NCBI RefSeq assembly: GCF_041734735.1
Contig: NC_134903.1
Location: forward strand, 3,973,321-4,037,320
Source: Babylonia areolata
Lineage: Eukaryota; Mollusca; Gastropoda; Neogastropoda; Buccinidae
Direction of reading: 5' to 3'
DNA length: 64,000 bases
Positions 1-19,495 of the stretch are shown here, piece by piece. The translations under genes and the position numbers were made by a program. Under the pieces are notes generated by a model. It saw only the letters and a list, made by a program, of their open reading frames with translations, did no database searches and had not been told where the DNA came from. Position 1 is the stretch's first letter. Each line of letters opens with the position of its first letter.

Positions 1-1680
1 ATGTGCAGGAGATATTGACTCATTGACAGATGTCATAATACATAATGTGCAGAAGATATCGACTTATTGACATATGTCACAGTACATAATGTGCAGGAGA
101 TATTGACCCGTTGACAGATGTCACAATACATAATCTGCTGGAGATATTGACTCGTTGACAGATGTCACAGTACATTATGTGCAGGAGATATTGACTCATT
201 GACAGATGTCACAATACATATTGTGCAGAAGGCATCGGCTGACTGACAGATGTCACAATACATAATCTGCTGGAGATATTGACTGATTGACAGATGTCAC
301 AATACATAATTAATGTGCAGGAGATCTTGAATCGACAGATGTTACAGTACATAATGTACTGAAGGCATCATCTGACTAATAGATGTCACAATACATAATC
401 TGTTGGAGATCGACTCATTGACAGATGTCACAATACATAATGTGCTGGAGATATCGACTCATGGACAGATGTCAGAATACATAATCTGCTGGAGATATCG
501 ATTCATTGACTGATGTCACAATACATAATCTGCTGGAGATATCGACTCATTGACAGATGTCACAATACATAATCTGCTGGAGATATCGGCTCATTGCCAG
601 ATGTCACATTACATTATGTGCAGGAGATATCAACTCATTGACAAATGTCACATTACATAATCTGCTGAAGATAACGACTCATTGACAGATGTCACAATAC
701 ATAATGTGCAGGAGATATTGACTCATTGACAGATGTCACAGTACATAATGTGCAGGAGATATTGACTCATTGACAGATGTCACAGTACATAATTAATGTG
801 CAGGCAGCATCGACTTTATCATAATACAGATGGTGCAGGAAATATCGACTGATTGACAGATGTCACAATACATAATGGGCAGGAAATATCGACTCATTGA
901 CAGATGTCACAATACATGATGTGTAGGAGATATCGACTCATTGACAGATGTCACAATATATAATGTGCAGATGGTATCATCTGATTTACAGATGTTGCAA
1001 TACATAATCTGCTGGAGATATTGACTCATTGACATATGTCACAGCACATAATGTGCAGGAGATAATGACTGATAGACAGATGTCACGATACATAATTAAT
1101 GTGCAGGAGGCATCGACTGTATCATAATACAGATGGTGCAGGAAATATTGACTGATTGACAGATGTCACTATACATAATTAATGGGCAGGAGGCATCGAC
1201 TGTATCATAATACAGATGGTGCATGAGATATTGACTGATTGACAGATGTCACTATACATAATTAATGTGCAGGAGGCATCGACTGTATCATAATACAGAT
1301 GGTGCATGAGATATTGACTGATTGACAGATGTCACTATACATAATTAATGTGCAGGAGGCATCGACTATATCATAATACAGATGGTGCAGGGATATCGAC
1401 TGATTGACAGATGTCACAATACATAATGCACAGGAGATACCAACTGTTTGACAGATGTCATAAACCATAATGCGCAGAAGATATCAAATGATTGACATAT
1501 GTCACAGTACATAATTAGCTGGAGAACTGATTGACAGACGTTACAATACATAATGTGCAGGAGGCATCGACTCATTGGCATGTGTCATTTAAAATGTGAC
1601 ATAATGTGCTGGTGACAACTCTTTGACAGATGTTGAAATGCAAATCCTATGTGCAGGAGGGCATCGACTGATTGATGGAT
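1..1680. repeat. Minisatellite, unit about 44 bp (left part)
   Basis: Roughly 36 degenerate head-to-tail copies of a unit of about 44 bp, recognisable by the recurring strings cacaatacataatgtgcag, gagatattgactcattgac and agatg. It runs off the left edge of the window. The unit is the same family as the array at 2085-2962, but its copies are more diverged from the exon junction at 2963. It lies in the intron upstream of the first visible exon of gene A. No coding exon is visible inside it. Confidence 0.95.
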
Positions 1681-1794
1681 GTCTTCTTTGTTCATCAGAT
1701 GAGATTTCAAAGTTCACTCAATACGCAAGAGTGGTTTAGGTGTATGACCATTTTAACCTCCATTTTGTACTGATTGTAGGCAATAATTCTCAAT

Positions 1795-2073
1795 TCTCAG
1801 GAGGGAGGGGGCTATGCACACCAGGTATGTTGTTGTTTCCATAACCCACCACATGCTGGGATGGATTACGGGATATTAAACGTGAGCATTTGATCTTTAT
1901 GCAGATATATACGCATGAAGGGGGTTCGGGCACTAGCAGGTCTGCACATCGTTTGACCTGGGAGATTGGAAAAATCTCCACCCTTTACCCACCAGGTGCT
2001 GTGACCAGGATTTGAACTTGGGACTCTCAGATTGAAAGTCCAACACTCGAACCACTTGGGTGTTGTACCTGTC
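1795..2073 (-). mobile_element. tRNA-derived SINE inserted in the minisatellite
   Basis: On the minus strand this starts with a tRNA-like head (aagtggttcgagtgttggac, then a B-box-like caagttcaaatcctgg). It continues with the body shared with 4295-4673 and 40718-41245 (ctggtgggtaaagggtgg, gtgcagacctgctagtgc). Minisatellite copies lie on both sides, so it entered after the array had formed. The body is 3' truncated compared with the 40718 copy. Confidence 0.85.
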
Positions 2074-2084
2074 ATTGACAGATG

Positions 2085-2962
2085 TCATATTAAATGCATA
2101 ATTTGCAGGAGGGCATTGACTGACTGACAGATGTCAATACATGATGTGCAAGAAGGCATTGAGTGACTGACAGATGTCAGTACATGATGTGCAAGAAGGC
2201 GTCGACTGACTAACAGGTGTCAATACACAATGTGCAAGAAGGCATCGACTGGCTGACAAATGTCAATACATGATGTGCGCAAGAAGGCATCGACTGGCTG
2301 ACTGACAGGTGTCAACACATGATGTGCAGGAGGGTATCGACTGGCTGACTGACAGGTGTCAATACATGATGTGCGCAAGAAGGCATCGACTGGCTGACAA
2401 ATGTCAATACATGATGTGCAAGAAGGCATCGACTGGCTGACTGACAGGTGTCAATACATGATGTGCAAGAAGGCATCGACTGACAGATGTGAATACATGA
2501 TGTGCAAGAAGGCATCGACTGACAGATGTCAATACATGATGTGCAAGAAGGCATCGACTGACAGATGTCAATACATGATGTGCAAGAAGGCATCGACTGA
2601 CTGACTGACAGGTGTCAATACATGATGTGCAAGAAGGCATCGACTGGCTGACTGACAGGTGTCAATACATGATGTGCAAGAAGGCATCAACTGTCTGACT
2701 GACAGGTGTCAATACATGATGTGCAAGAAGGCATCAGCTGGCTGACTGACAGATGTCAATACATGATGTGCAAGAAGGCGTCGACTGGCTGACTGACAGG
2801 TGTCAATACATGATGTGCAAGAAGGCGTCGACTGGCTGACTGACAGGTGTCAATACATGATGTGCAAGAAGGCGTCGACTGGCTGACTGACAAGTGTCAA
2901 TACATGATGTGCAAGAAGGCATCGACTGGCCCAACTGACAGGTGTCAATACATGATGTGCAG
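2085..2962. repeat. Minisatellite, unit 39-47 bp, ending at a splice acceptor
   Basis: About 19 copies of a 47-bp unit (a shorter 39-bp variant also occurs) built from caatacatgatgtgcaaga, aggcatcgactggctgac and tgacaggtg. The last copy runs without a break into the gene A acceptor and exon: catgatgtgcag then GAGGGCATCGACTACCTG. Each unit therefore carries about 12 bp of intron end plus about 18 bp matching the start of the exon. Several copies keep a usable AG. Confidence 0.95.
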
Positions 2963-10818
<7,856 letters not shown>

Positions 10819-11559
10819 GTGAGGGGAGTGAGGGAGGGAGGGGACAAGGAGGAGGAGACACAACCAGCCGCGTGCACGTTGTGTGCGCTGCATCTTTTTT
10901 TTTTTTTCTTTCTGTGAGAGAGGTGATGAGACATTTGCGAGTGAGGTCAAAAAACTTAAACATGAAAAAGTGTGTGGTGGTGTTTTGAGAGTAGTAGAGA
11001 CTTGTGTAGTAGTGTTTTTTTATTGTGGTTTTTTTTTGTTTTGTTTTTTTTGTTTTTGTTTTTTTTTTTTTTTTTTTCCAGTGAAAAAGTGTGAGGGGGA
11101 AAAAAGGCCTGTGTCAGTTGTAGGCAGGCAGCATGTGTCTGTCCAGGCCCCTCGCCCCCCCCCCCCCCCCCCCCCCCCCCTTTTTTTTTTTTTTTTTTAT
11201 TTTTATTTTTTAAACCCATTTAGAGTCATCAGTATTCCTTCCTGTCTTTGTTTTTCTTCGTCCTATCTTTGTCTCTGTCTATCCTCAAAGCCACCCCTCT
11301 TGTGTAAGTAAGAATAACATCATGTTCTGGTGTCGCCAGGTTTTGTTGTTGTTGTTTTTTTTTGTGTTTTTTTGTTGTTGTTTTTTATATACTTTTTTTT
11401 TTTTTTTTTAATGGTCATTATCAGTATTCATCGTCGTCATATGTTTCATTTCATGTCTTGTGTACCGCATGGGTCATAGGTTTGTGTGTAATTGATTGTA
11501 TTAATCTGTGTTGAACTTGTTGGTAGTTATCATCTGTATGTATTTCTTGTTGTTTTACT

Positions 11560-11600
<41 letters not shown>

Positions 11601-12775
11601 ATTGTTGATGTGCTCAGTTGTTGGTTTGAGTGTTTGTTGTTCTCTCTCTCTCGCTCTCTCTCTTCCCTGTCCCCATCTTTCTGTCTGTCTTCTGCTCTCC
11701 TTTGTCTTCTCTCCATCTCACTCTCCATCTCTCACTGTCTTTCTAATCTCCATTTCTTCTCTCTGTGTCTTGTGTGTCGTTTTTTGTTGTTGTTTTTCTT
11801 CTTCTTCTTCTCTCTCCTTCTTTCTATCAGCCTTGCTTTCTTCTTTCTTTCATTCCTTCCTTCTTTCCCATGATCTGTTTCTGACCAAACTGTTGTCCTT
11901 GACATTTCGTGGTTCCCGGCTGCCCCAGCCTTGTGTTCACAGATTTGTTTTGGGGTTGACAGTACAGAGAAATAAATGTACCAAATGCTGCTTACAAATA
12001 TCAGAGGAAGAAACAACATATATAAATGTTGAAATGCTGGTAAAGGTATGGAGAAAGATCGTATGTTAATGAAAATTTTTAATGCTGCTTACAACAATAC
12101 AAGTTAGGGGGGGGAAAAAAGTAAAAATACAAAGAAGAAAAAACGAATGACCAAATGGCTCAACAGAAAGATAAAAGAGAGACCAGATTTATTTTACAGA
12201 TATTTCGTACGAAGCAATATCTTGTCATCGTACCTTTGTTTTTGTCACTCTGAGAAGATTCTGATCCAGTCATGTTGCTCATAGCCAAGGGGGCTATTTC
12301 AGGGTTGGAGTTTGGGAAGAAAGAAAAAAAAGAAAGAATGTTTTAATGCAAGGAATCAGTAACTTTGGGGAATCACTGGAACAAACAGCGAGATTTATTG
12401 GGATTTTTTTTCTGGTGGAGTCAGAAACATTATGGTTTTTCTTTCCAAGTTATTAGTATCATATATTCATTTATTATTGTGAAGTGTGTGTTACTAAAGG
12501 TGGTTATCTACCCCGGTTATGTCTCTTGGGCTGTTAACACTGAAGTTTGCTGGCTGTTGGAAATCGGTCTACCTTAGGAAAAGGAATGTGCACGTCTCGA
12601 GTCACAGTGGAGACGTGCAGTTTGGAAATTTGTCCCCTTTTTTGTCAGAAATAGTTAAAAGAAAATATTCAGAGTAACACAGATAATACAGATGAATGAC
12701 CAAACGAATGTAAAGTGATACAGATGAGCGACAAAGCCCGCCTACCTCTAAATTTGTCAGTAAGTCTCCTGTCAG
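10819..12775. other. Gene A 3' flank, low complexity
   Basis: Long T runs (10892-10910, 11056-11078, 11171-11200, 11390-11412, 11562-11599), a C run at 11155-11180 and CT-rich stretches to about 11870. It probably includes the gene A 3' untranslated region. An AATAAA lies at 11971-11976, but it cannot be shown to be the one used. No ORF here looks real. Confidence 0.5.
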
Positions 12776-13010
12776 GAGGTGCCGTTCCTTAGTTGGTTAG
12801 GCGTTGGACTTGTGAGCCAGTGATGAGGGTTTGAGGCTCTGTTCCGGCATGGTGTCGTGTCCTTGGGAAAGGCTTTTCACTCTGGTTTTCCTCACTCCAC
12901 CCAGGTGTGGATGGGAACCTGACTTAGGAATGGTTAAAACGGCAGAAGGAGAGACTTGGTCCCTGCCTTCCTTTGCCAAGCCCTACACACAGTGGAGATG
13001 GCCGACCTGG
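12776..13010 (+). mobile_element. tRNA-derived SINE (second family)
   Basis: The head reads tagttggttaggcgttggac, then gagccagtgatgagggttt. The body reads gtgtccttgggaaaggct, cctcactccaccc and ttaaaacggcagaaggagag. The same family appears in reverse at 22258-23160. Confidence 0.8.
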
Positions 13011-13140
13011 TGCACAGTAACATTGCAAAACTGATCTATCCCAAGTCTGACGTTACTCAAGTCATCTGGTGCACAGTAGCATTGCAAAACTGATTTAACC
13101 GAAGTCTGACATTACTGAAGTCATTTGGTGCACACTAAAC
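13011..13140. repeat. Tandem repeat, unit about 61 bp, 2.2 copies
   Basis: The strings tggtgcacagtaacattgc, aaaactgatctatcccaagt and ctgacgttactcaagtcat recur with few changes. The array directly follows the 3' end of the SINE. Confidence 0.85.
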
Positions 13141-14298
13141 GTTGTCTGTCACTTAGTTATAATCAATGATACTGATTGAACCCGACTGCGTTGCTGTATC
13201 TCGGCTTTCTGTACTGTTCCTTCTCCTTTCAGTGGGTTGTTGTTGTGAATGACGTATGATTAATTAATCACCATGTTGATATGTAGTGGTAGACTGTGTC
13301 GCATAAGACTTAATACCTTTCCTTGACGTCAGCGTCAGAAGGAGGGGGAGGAGGTGTTGTTAGTGGTCAGTTGTTCGGGACAGAATGTGTGTGTGTCGGA
13401 GGCAGCAATTTACATGTTTGATGTCATCATCATTTTATAACCACTGTGAATGCAAACCTCTTTGGGCAGGGTCTCAAACCCTCATCGCCTGTGTGCATCA
13501 TTCTTTGTGCTGTGCTGCTTGACAATATTTTGCTGTTGGACTTGATTTTCTTTCTCACTTCTTTGGTTTCATGATTGTCGTGTCATCGTCGTTACATTGC
13601 TTTGGGTTTTAAAAATCATTTCAGTTACCTTTGACATCTTTTTTGAGGGATTGGATCTATAGTTTTAAAATCACGTTCACATCAACATGTGAAGGACATT
13701 GACAGAATATTGTAGGGGTAATGAAGTGTTTTTCATTATGAGATGATGACTGTATCATTGAGCTTTTTGTCATATTGGAGTGGTAACACAGTGTTTTGTA
13801 CCAAAGTCATTGGATCTCCATTAATGCTTATCTTGTACTTCCACATCATGTCAGATCAGCGCTGTGCAGTTGTGTATTTGTCTGATGATAATCAGAAAAT
13901 GTCAAAACTAGCTGATGGAATGATTTTTTTCTGCATGCATTTTTCTCTCTCCTGTTGATGTACATGCCATTCACATTACAGGAATCATCGAAGCATGGTA
14001 CAGTTCACATTCATCTTGCACTTTACATTTTGCATTTGTATGTATGTGGCGTTACATAACTCAGTAATACGGAGATGATATTTCAAAGTTTTGAAGAAAA
14101 TACTATTCACTTCATAGTCATTTACATATTCAGAAGAGTGTATCATTGAAGAATGAAATGGCAGAAGCGGCAGATTACGATGTGGAAAGAACAACAGCTT
14201 ATGATGAATACTCACCTCCCTTCCCCTGTGTGTTGTGTGGGTGAGGTGTGTGCACATCGAGTAAAAATGTTGGCTGCCATGGATGATTGGCAATGTGG
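13141..14298. other. Intergenic, nothing recognised
   Basis: AT-rich sequence between genes A and B. Only short unsupported ORFs; no repeats or splice-bounded coding stretch seen. Confidence 0.5.
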
Positions 14299-14695
14299 CA
14301 TGGAGAAAGGCTGGTTTAATTGGTTCTCTGCCAACCTGGCATGGAGAAACCCTGGTTTAACTGGTTCTGTGCCAACCTGGCGTTGAGAAACCCTGGTTTA
14401 ACTGGTTCTGTGCCAATCTGGCATGGAGAAACCCTGGTTTAACTGGTTCTCTGCCAATCTGGCGTGGAGAAACCCTGGTTTAACTGGTTCTCTGCCAATC
14501 TGGTGTGGAGAAACACTGGTTTAACTGGTTCTCTGCCGATCTGGTGTGGAGAAACACTGGTTTAACTGGTTCTGTGCCAATCTGGTGTAGAGAAACACTG
14601 GTTTAACTGGTTCTCTGCCAATCTGGTGTAGAGAAACACTGGTTTAACTGGTTCTCTGCCAATCTGGTGTAGAGAAACACTGTTTTAACTCGTTC
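14299..14695. repeat. Minisatellite, unit 40-41 bp, about 10 copies
   Basis: Units of gtgtggagaaacactggttt, aactggttctctgccaatct in head-to-tail order with little divergence. Confidence 0.95.
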
Positions 14696-14892
14696 TGTGC
14701 AGTGTCTTTGCCCTCACCCCTGCTGTCCCAATGTAATACTCTCTGTTCTTGGGCATCAAGGGGAAAAAATTAGCCATATATTTCATTCCAGATTTTCAAT
14801 ACAACAAAACAAATTCAAATGTAATGTTTATTTCAGAAATTCAGTTTCTTTACACTGCCATACATTGACTGCTGAAGGAGATGAGATAATGA

Positions 14893-15225
14893 GGAAGGTG
14901 GCAGAATGGTTAAAATACTCACCTGCCAATGCAGTGTCCATGAAGGTCTGGGTTCAAATCCCACTCTTGCCCTTCCAAGTTTAGTCATCTAGTCATTTGG
15001 ATAAGGTGGTGAACAGATGTCCCATGTGCAGCACGCACTTGGGATACTGAAAAAGAACCCATGGCAACAAAAGAGTTGTCCTGGCAAAATTCTGTTGAAG
15101 AAATCCGCTCTGATAGGTACACGTATATGCAAGCACTCAAGGCCTGTCTAAACACGTTGGGTTATTACTTTCGCTGGTCAGGGCATCTGCCTAGCAGTTG
15201 TGGTGTAGTGTGGTGAAGTAGTTAT
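14893..15225 (+). mobile_element. tRNA-derived SINE (third family)
   Basis: The head reads aggtggcagaatggttaaaa and ctgggttcaaatcccactct (B box). The body has gcagcacgcacttgggat, gttgtcctggcaaaattctg and a tail related to gttgggttacactgctggtc (compare 25735-25850). Complete from A box to tail. Confidence 0.85.
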
Positions 15226-17655
15226 GGTGCAGTAGTTTTGTCTCTGGTTTCTTCGTCACCCACAGTGGAGCAAAGTTTTGTCCTTGGTTTTTCGTGAGCA
15301 GCTTGAAATTCATCTCACTCGGAAGTTGGTGGTGTAAATAATTTACAGACATTTACAACTGTCTGTCACTTTAATTATCTGATGACTCTGAATGCAGAGA
15401 TCTCGGGCAGAGAATGAGTTGAACAAGTGTTTTTTCATTATTTTTTTAAAGTCACATTTTTATCGAGGCTGTTGTGATTAATCAGATGTGATTCTTTTAT
15501 TCCATTGTATTACCCTGATTTTTTTTTAAACATCCTTTTACCACCATATGTATGATTTTAGTCTTTTACAAAACTTTCTTCTAGGTGCCATGCTGCTTCT
15601 TTTTCTGTTTTTTCCACCAGGATTTGTATGCCTGAGGCGTAATTGTGAGCAAATGATGCCACTGCTTGTAGAATGTGTACATGGGAACGGAGAGGTCAGA
15701 CTGATTCTTCAAATCATTGCATCCAGTGCTGTCTGATTCTTCAAATCATTGCATCCAGTGCATACACAGAGCTGTGGTTAATCATATTATTGTAATGGCA
15801 TGGCTTTTTTCATAAACAGACATCAAATGTGTTTGTTGTTTTTTTCAAGAAGAATATACTGGGAAAAAAAAAAGAAAAAAAGTATGTGATCGGGTGTAAT
15901 GACATGATATAAAAATGTTCACAAACCACATTGCCTGGTTTATTATAGGCTTCATTTATAACGCATTGGAAAAAAAAAAAAAAAAAAGAACAGAAAAAGA
16001 AATGTCTGGCTAAATTTCTGTCATCGACTTCCATTTTCATGAAAATTGAAATGCTGACTTGCGTAACCGTAGATTTTTATTTGTTGTAGTTTCTCATTCT
16101 GGCTTTCTAAGTTTCTTAGATGTGATTGACTGAAGAGCATCTTATCTGGTAGTCACAGGAACCAAAGATTTTTTGCGTTTTCTTTTCATTTTTCATCTTA
16201 TTTATGTATTAATCAATTTAATGAAGGACAGTGATGATTCTGTTTGTAATATCAACCATCAATGGTCCATCGTTCTGATGCAGGTCTTAAAACTTGGTTT
16301 GATTTCTGGTAAATGTCGTTGGGTATAGCATTTTTCCACACTGTTACAAAGCATGATATGAGCACCTGTTTACAGCATGATGTAAATAACACAAGGTGTC
16401 ATCTTCAGTCTGAAGGCTGCATGTCAACAGGTGCTGGAATCTAATTTTGTAAATTTTTGTCCTGAAGTGAACTCGTGTCAAAACTGTTTTTTGTGGTGGG
16501 AAAAAAAAAGATTGTGTCTGAATCAGAACCATATCATGTTGTGTCCTCAGTAAGGAGATCTCTTCTGCTAACTTTTTTTTTCCTAGGTTGTGGTAGCACC
16601 CTCGACTTTGCTGTAATCAGTTATTGTATACTTCTTTCTTCTTTTTTTTTGTATCAACGACTTGCGATGGATCCACTGACAGCATTAATATGTGTGTGTG
16701 TTTGATGAATCTACTCGGCACATTCTTCCTGGAAAGGCTTTCTTGATAGTTTGCACACACTGCATTCATGATGGCAACGAGACACATAAAAAGCATTAAC
16801 TTTTGTTCAGTGGTGTGATGGCAACACAGGTGAAACGTACAGGCAAGATTATTTTGTTTCATAGTCGCCAGTCAGTGGGATAAATAATATTTCATAGTTG
16901 CGCATACCAAAATTATATATAATATTTGAACAGGGAACAGAAATACACTCATGATGTTAGAATACTAAACTGTGTTAGTGTTTAATTAAGGTTGTTAAGA
17001 ATTGCAATATCAACAAAGGTTTTTTTTTATGTTGCAGAGAAAGTGTTTTTATTTTGTTTATTGTTACACATCCTGTGTTTTCTTTGGTGTTATTCATTGT
17101 CACTTTTTGTCATGTTACATTATCCGTGCATGCTGTCATCTTAACAATCATTCAGTTTTATTGCATTGTTGTTTATAAACATTTACATTGGCTTGTTTTG
17201 CATACACTATATGGACTTGACATCACACCACTTTTCTCTCAGAGTTGTAAGTGTGTATGTACTGTTAGTTTTGTACCGGAGTAACTTTCGGCTTGTTGAG
17301 TTTCTGTCTTCTTCCCATCCGACACCTTTTGTTTTAACTAGAGTGACATTTTACTGGCAATCGTTTCACTTATTAAGACTTGGTGTATGTTTGTGATTGA
17401 GGCTTTTTCAAAAAATAAATAAAAATGTCATTATTTCTTCACATTGCTTTGGGTGTTTTTGTGTGTGTGTGGGCTGTGACTCAGATGTCTCCAGTGTGTA
17501 CCTGAGGGCTTTTCACATGTTTGACCCTTACTTCCAGGCAGCCATACTCCATTTTCTTGATGTGCATGCTGGGATGTCCTTGCATCCATAACCAGTGAGT
17601 GCTGACAGGATTACAGAATCTTTCTTCTTCTTCTCTTCACTGTCGGTCCAGCCAG
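15226..17655. other. Intergenic, nothing recognised
   Basis: AT-rich. A 31-bp direct duplication of tgattcttcaaatcattgca occurs at about 15700-15762. Poly-A/T runs occur near 15868-15880 and 15970-15986. No coding or RNA feature supported. Confidence 0.5.
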
Positions 17656-17659
17656 GCCC

Positions 17660-17935
17660 GCCTGACCAGTAATGGTATCTTTCACATGATATCAGATCAA
17701 TTTATTCACTTCACATATCTTGTGTAGGACTGATTGTGACACCATCTTTCACATGATATCAGCATATTCACTTCACCTGTCTTCAATAATCTTGGGATTG
17801 TGACGCTATCTTTAACATAGCATAATTTATTCACTTCACGTATCTTGGCTAGGACTGATAGTGACAGTTTCGTTCACACGTATATGAGCATATTCGCTTC
17901 ACCTGTCTTCAATAATCTTGGTTAGGACCTGCAAG
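17660..17935. repeat. Degenerate tandem repeat, four copies of about 70 bp
   Basis: Alternating units share ctttcacatgatatcag, tattcacttcac and tcttg. Copies 1/3 and 2/4 are more alike, which implies a dimeric period of about 140 bp. Confidence 0.75.
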
Positions 17936-18039
17936 AGAATGTGCGTAATTAGAGTGGGAACATGTAACTAAATGAAATAGAAAATAGCAAGCACACACAT
18001 TTAAAGAACATGCGGGCTTTTTTTTTTTTTCTTTGATCT

Positions 18040-18212
18040 GTATGGATACACAAAGGGGACAAAGACACTAGCAGGTCTGCAGCGAATGTTGACATGGGAA
18101 ATTTGAAAAATCTCTACCCATTATAATCCACCAGGGGCCATGGCCAGGGTTCAAACCCAAGATCCTTGTATTAAAACTCCAGAGCGGTAACCACTGAGCT
18201 ATTGTGCCTGAG
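18040..18212 (-). mobile_element. SINE fragment of the 4295 family
   Basis: The minus strand reads gcacaatagctcagtggtta, gggtttgaaccctggccat, tggtggattataatgggtag and gcagacctgctagtg. Head and proximal body only. Confidence 0.8.
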
Positions 18213-18275
18213 TGTGAGATTTGACAGTGTCTCAGTGTCATACATGTCCATGTAGGATGGGTATGCTTGGGTTTC

Positions 18276-18504
18276 TTAACTCTCTCCATACGAACGACGA
18301 AAGAGACGACGTTAACAGCATTTCACCCCAATTACCACCATCAAAATATTGCAAGCGGAAGGCTCTTATACTGAAGAGGTGAATGTTGACAAACAATACA
18401 ATTCTGACGACGGAAGTTAAAGGTTGGGTCATTGAGACACCCACTGGACATCCGAGGGGTCTGTGTAGAGGAGAAGAGAGGACTGGCCGTACTGAGTGAG
18501 TTAA
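18276..18504. mobile_element. TTAA-flanked MITE (piggyBac-like)
   Basis: A 229-bp non-coding element with TTAA at both ends (18276-18279 and 18501-18504). It has short inverted ends TTAACTCTCTC and GAGTGAGTTAA. TTAA target duplication is the hallmark of the piggyBac superfamily. It contains no ORF and must be mobilised in trans. Confidence 0.8.
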
Positions 18505-19450
18505 ATCACCAAATGCTGACATAGTTATGGAATCTTGAACTTTTTTTTTTTAAAGAAAAATTCTGTGTGTGTCTGCAGTGTACATGCAGTATATTGTCAT
18601 GCTGTCCACAGTTCACATTTTGCTTCATTTCAAATATGTGTATGTCTGCATGTGTGTGTGTGTTCCTGAAACAATTAGCATGTACAGGCACTACATACAC
18701 ATTGCTTCATCATTCATACAAGTGCTAGGTAACCTCACACACATACGCACAGTGAAAACACCTTTAATTGTAACAGATGTCAGTAGATTTTACAATGGCC
18801 CAGTGTGCTGCTTGGTGGTTTGACTCTCTTGTTCCTTGGTGATATGATCAGTGTATCCGATGTTTAGTACCTTGCATTAAAACTTCATATCCATGACCTT
18901 TCCAAAGAACGGAAGAATTAAAACACACACACAAGAACAACAACAAAACAACAATATGCTCAAGATATTGAGAAACAAATCAAATGATCATTTCAAAAGA
19001 ACAATTTAGACCAAAAATTTTACTTGTTCAAAAAGATTTTTTTAAAGCTATAAACTTGCAAAACAGTAAATCATGTATATAACAAAGAAACAAACAAGAA
19101 AAAAAGCAAAGTGAACACAAAAAAAGCAATAAATATAAAGCCAAATATCAGCCTTTATAAATATAATAGTGAACTTAAAAAAGTAAATAAAAAGCAAAAC
19201 AGAGAGAGAGAGAGAACTTGTTTCAACCTGAATTCTATTTTTATCATGTTTCTCACGGAGAACAATGACGTCAAAATTTACAATGCTTTTCTGGGCATGC
19301 GTGCTTAACATTTTAGTGATTGTTTCCGATGTATGCGCACGCGGTTGCCCACCACGTGACCACGTCTCGCACAAAGTTCGTCTGCCTTATTTCCTGGACG
19401 AAGATTGCAAATCCTCGAAGTAATTTATTTTCACGATCAAAAAGTACGAC
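18505..19450. other. Upstream region of gene B
   Basis: AT-rich up to about 19200 and less so near 19310-19450, just before the gene B start codon. The promoter is presumably here, but no TATA box or other element can be supported. Confidence 0.4.
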
Positions 19451-19495
19451 ATGCCTAGAGTGCCTCGAGCCAGCTCGATGAAAGCAACTGCCAAG
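19451..19495 (+). CDS. Gene B exon 1
   Basis: 15 codons (MPRVPRASSMKATAK), phase 0, donor gtatga. The ATG follows an upstream stretch that is less AT-rich than its surroundings. Confidence 0.7.

Noticed and set aside
2312-2640. Short Cys-rich ORFs on both strands
   Set aside because: Repeat translation of the 47-bp minisatellite.
1-2962. CRISPR-like array
   Set aside because: Units are directly adjacent without unique spacers and the genome is eukaryotic.
11508-12069. ORFs rich in Phe, Leu and Ser
   Set aside because: Translation of T and CT runs.
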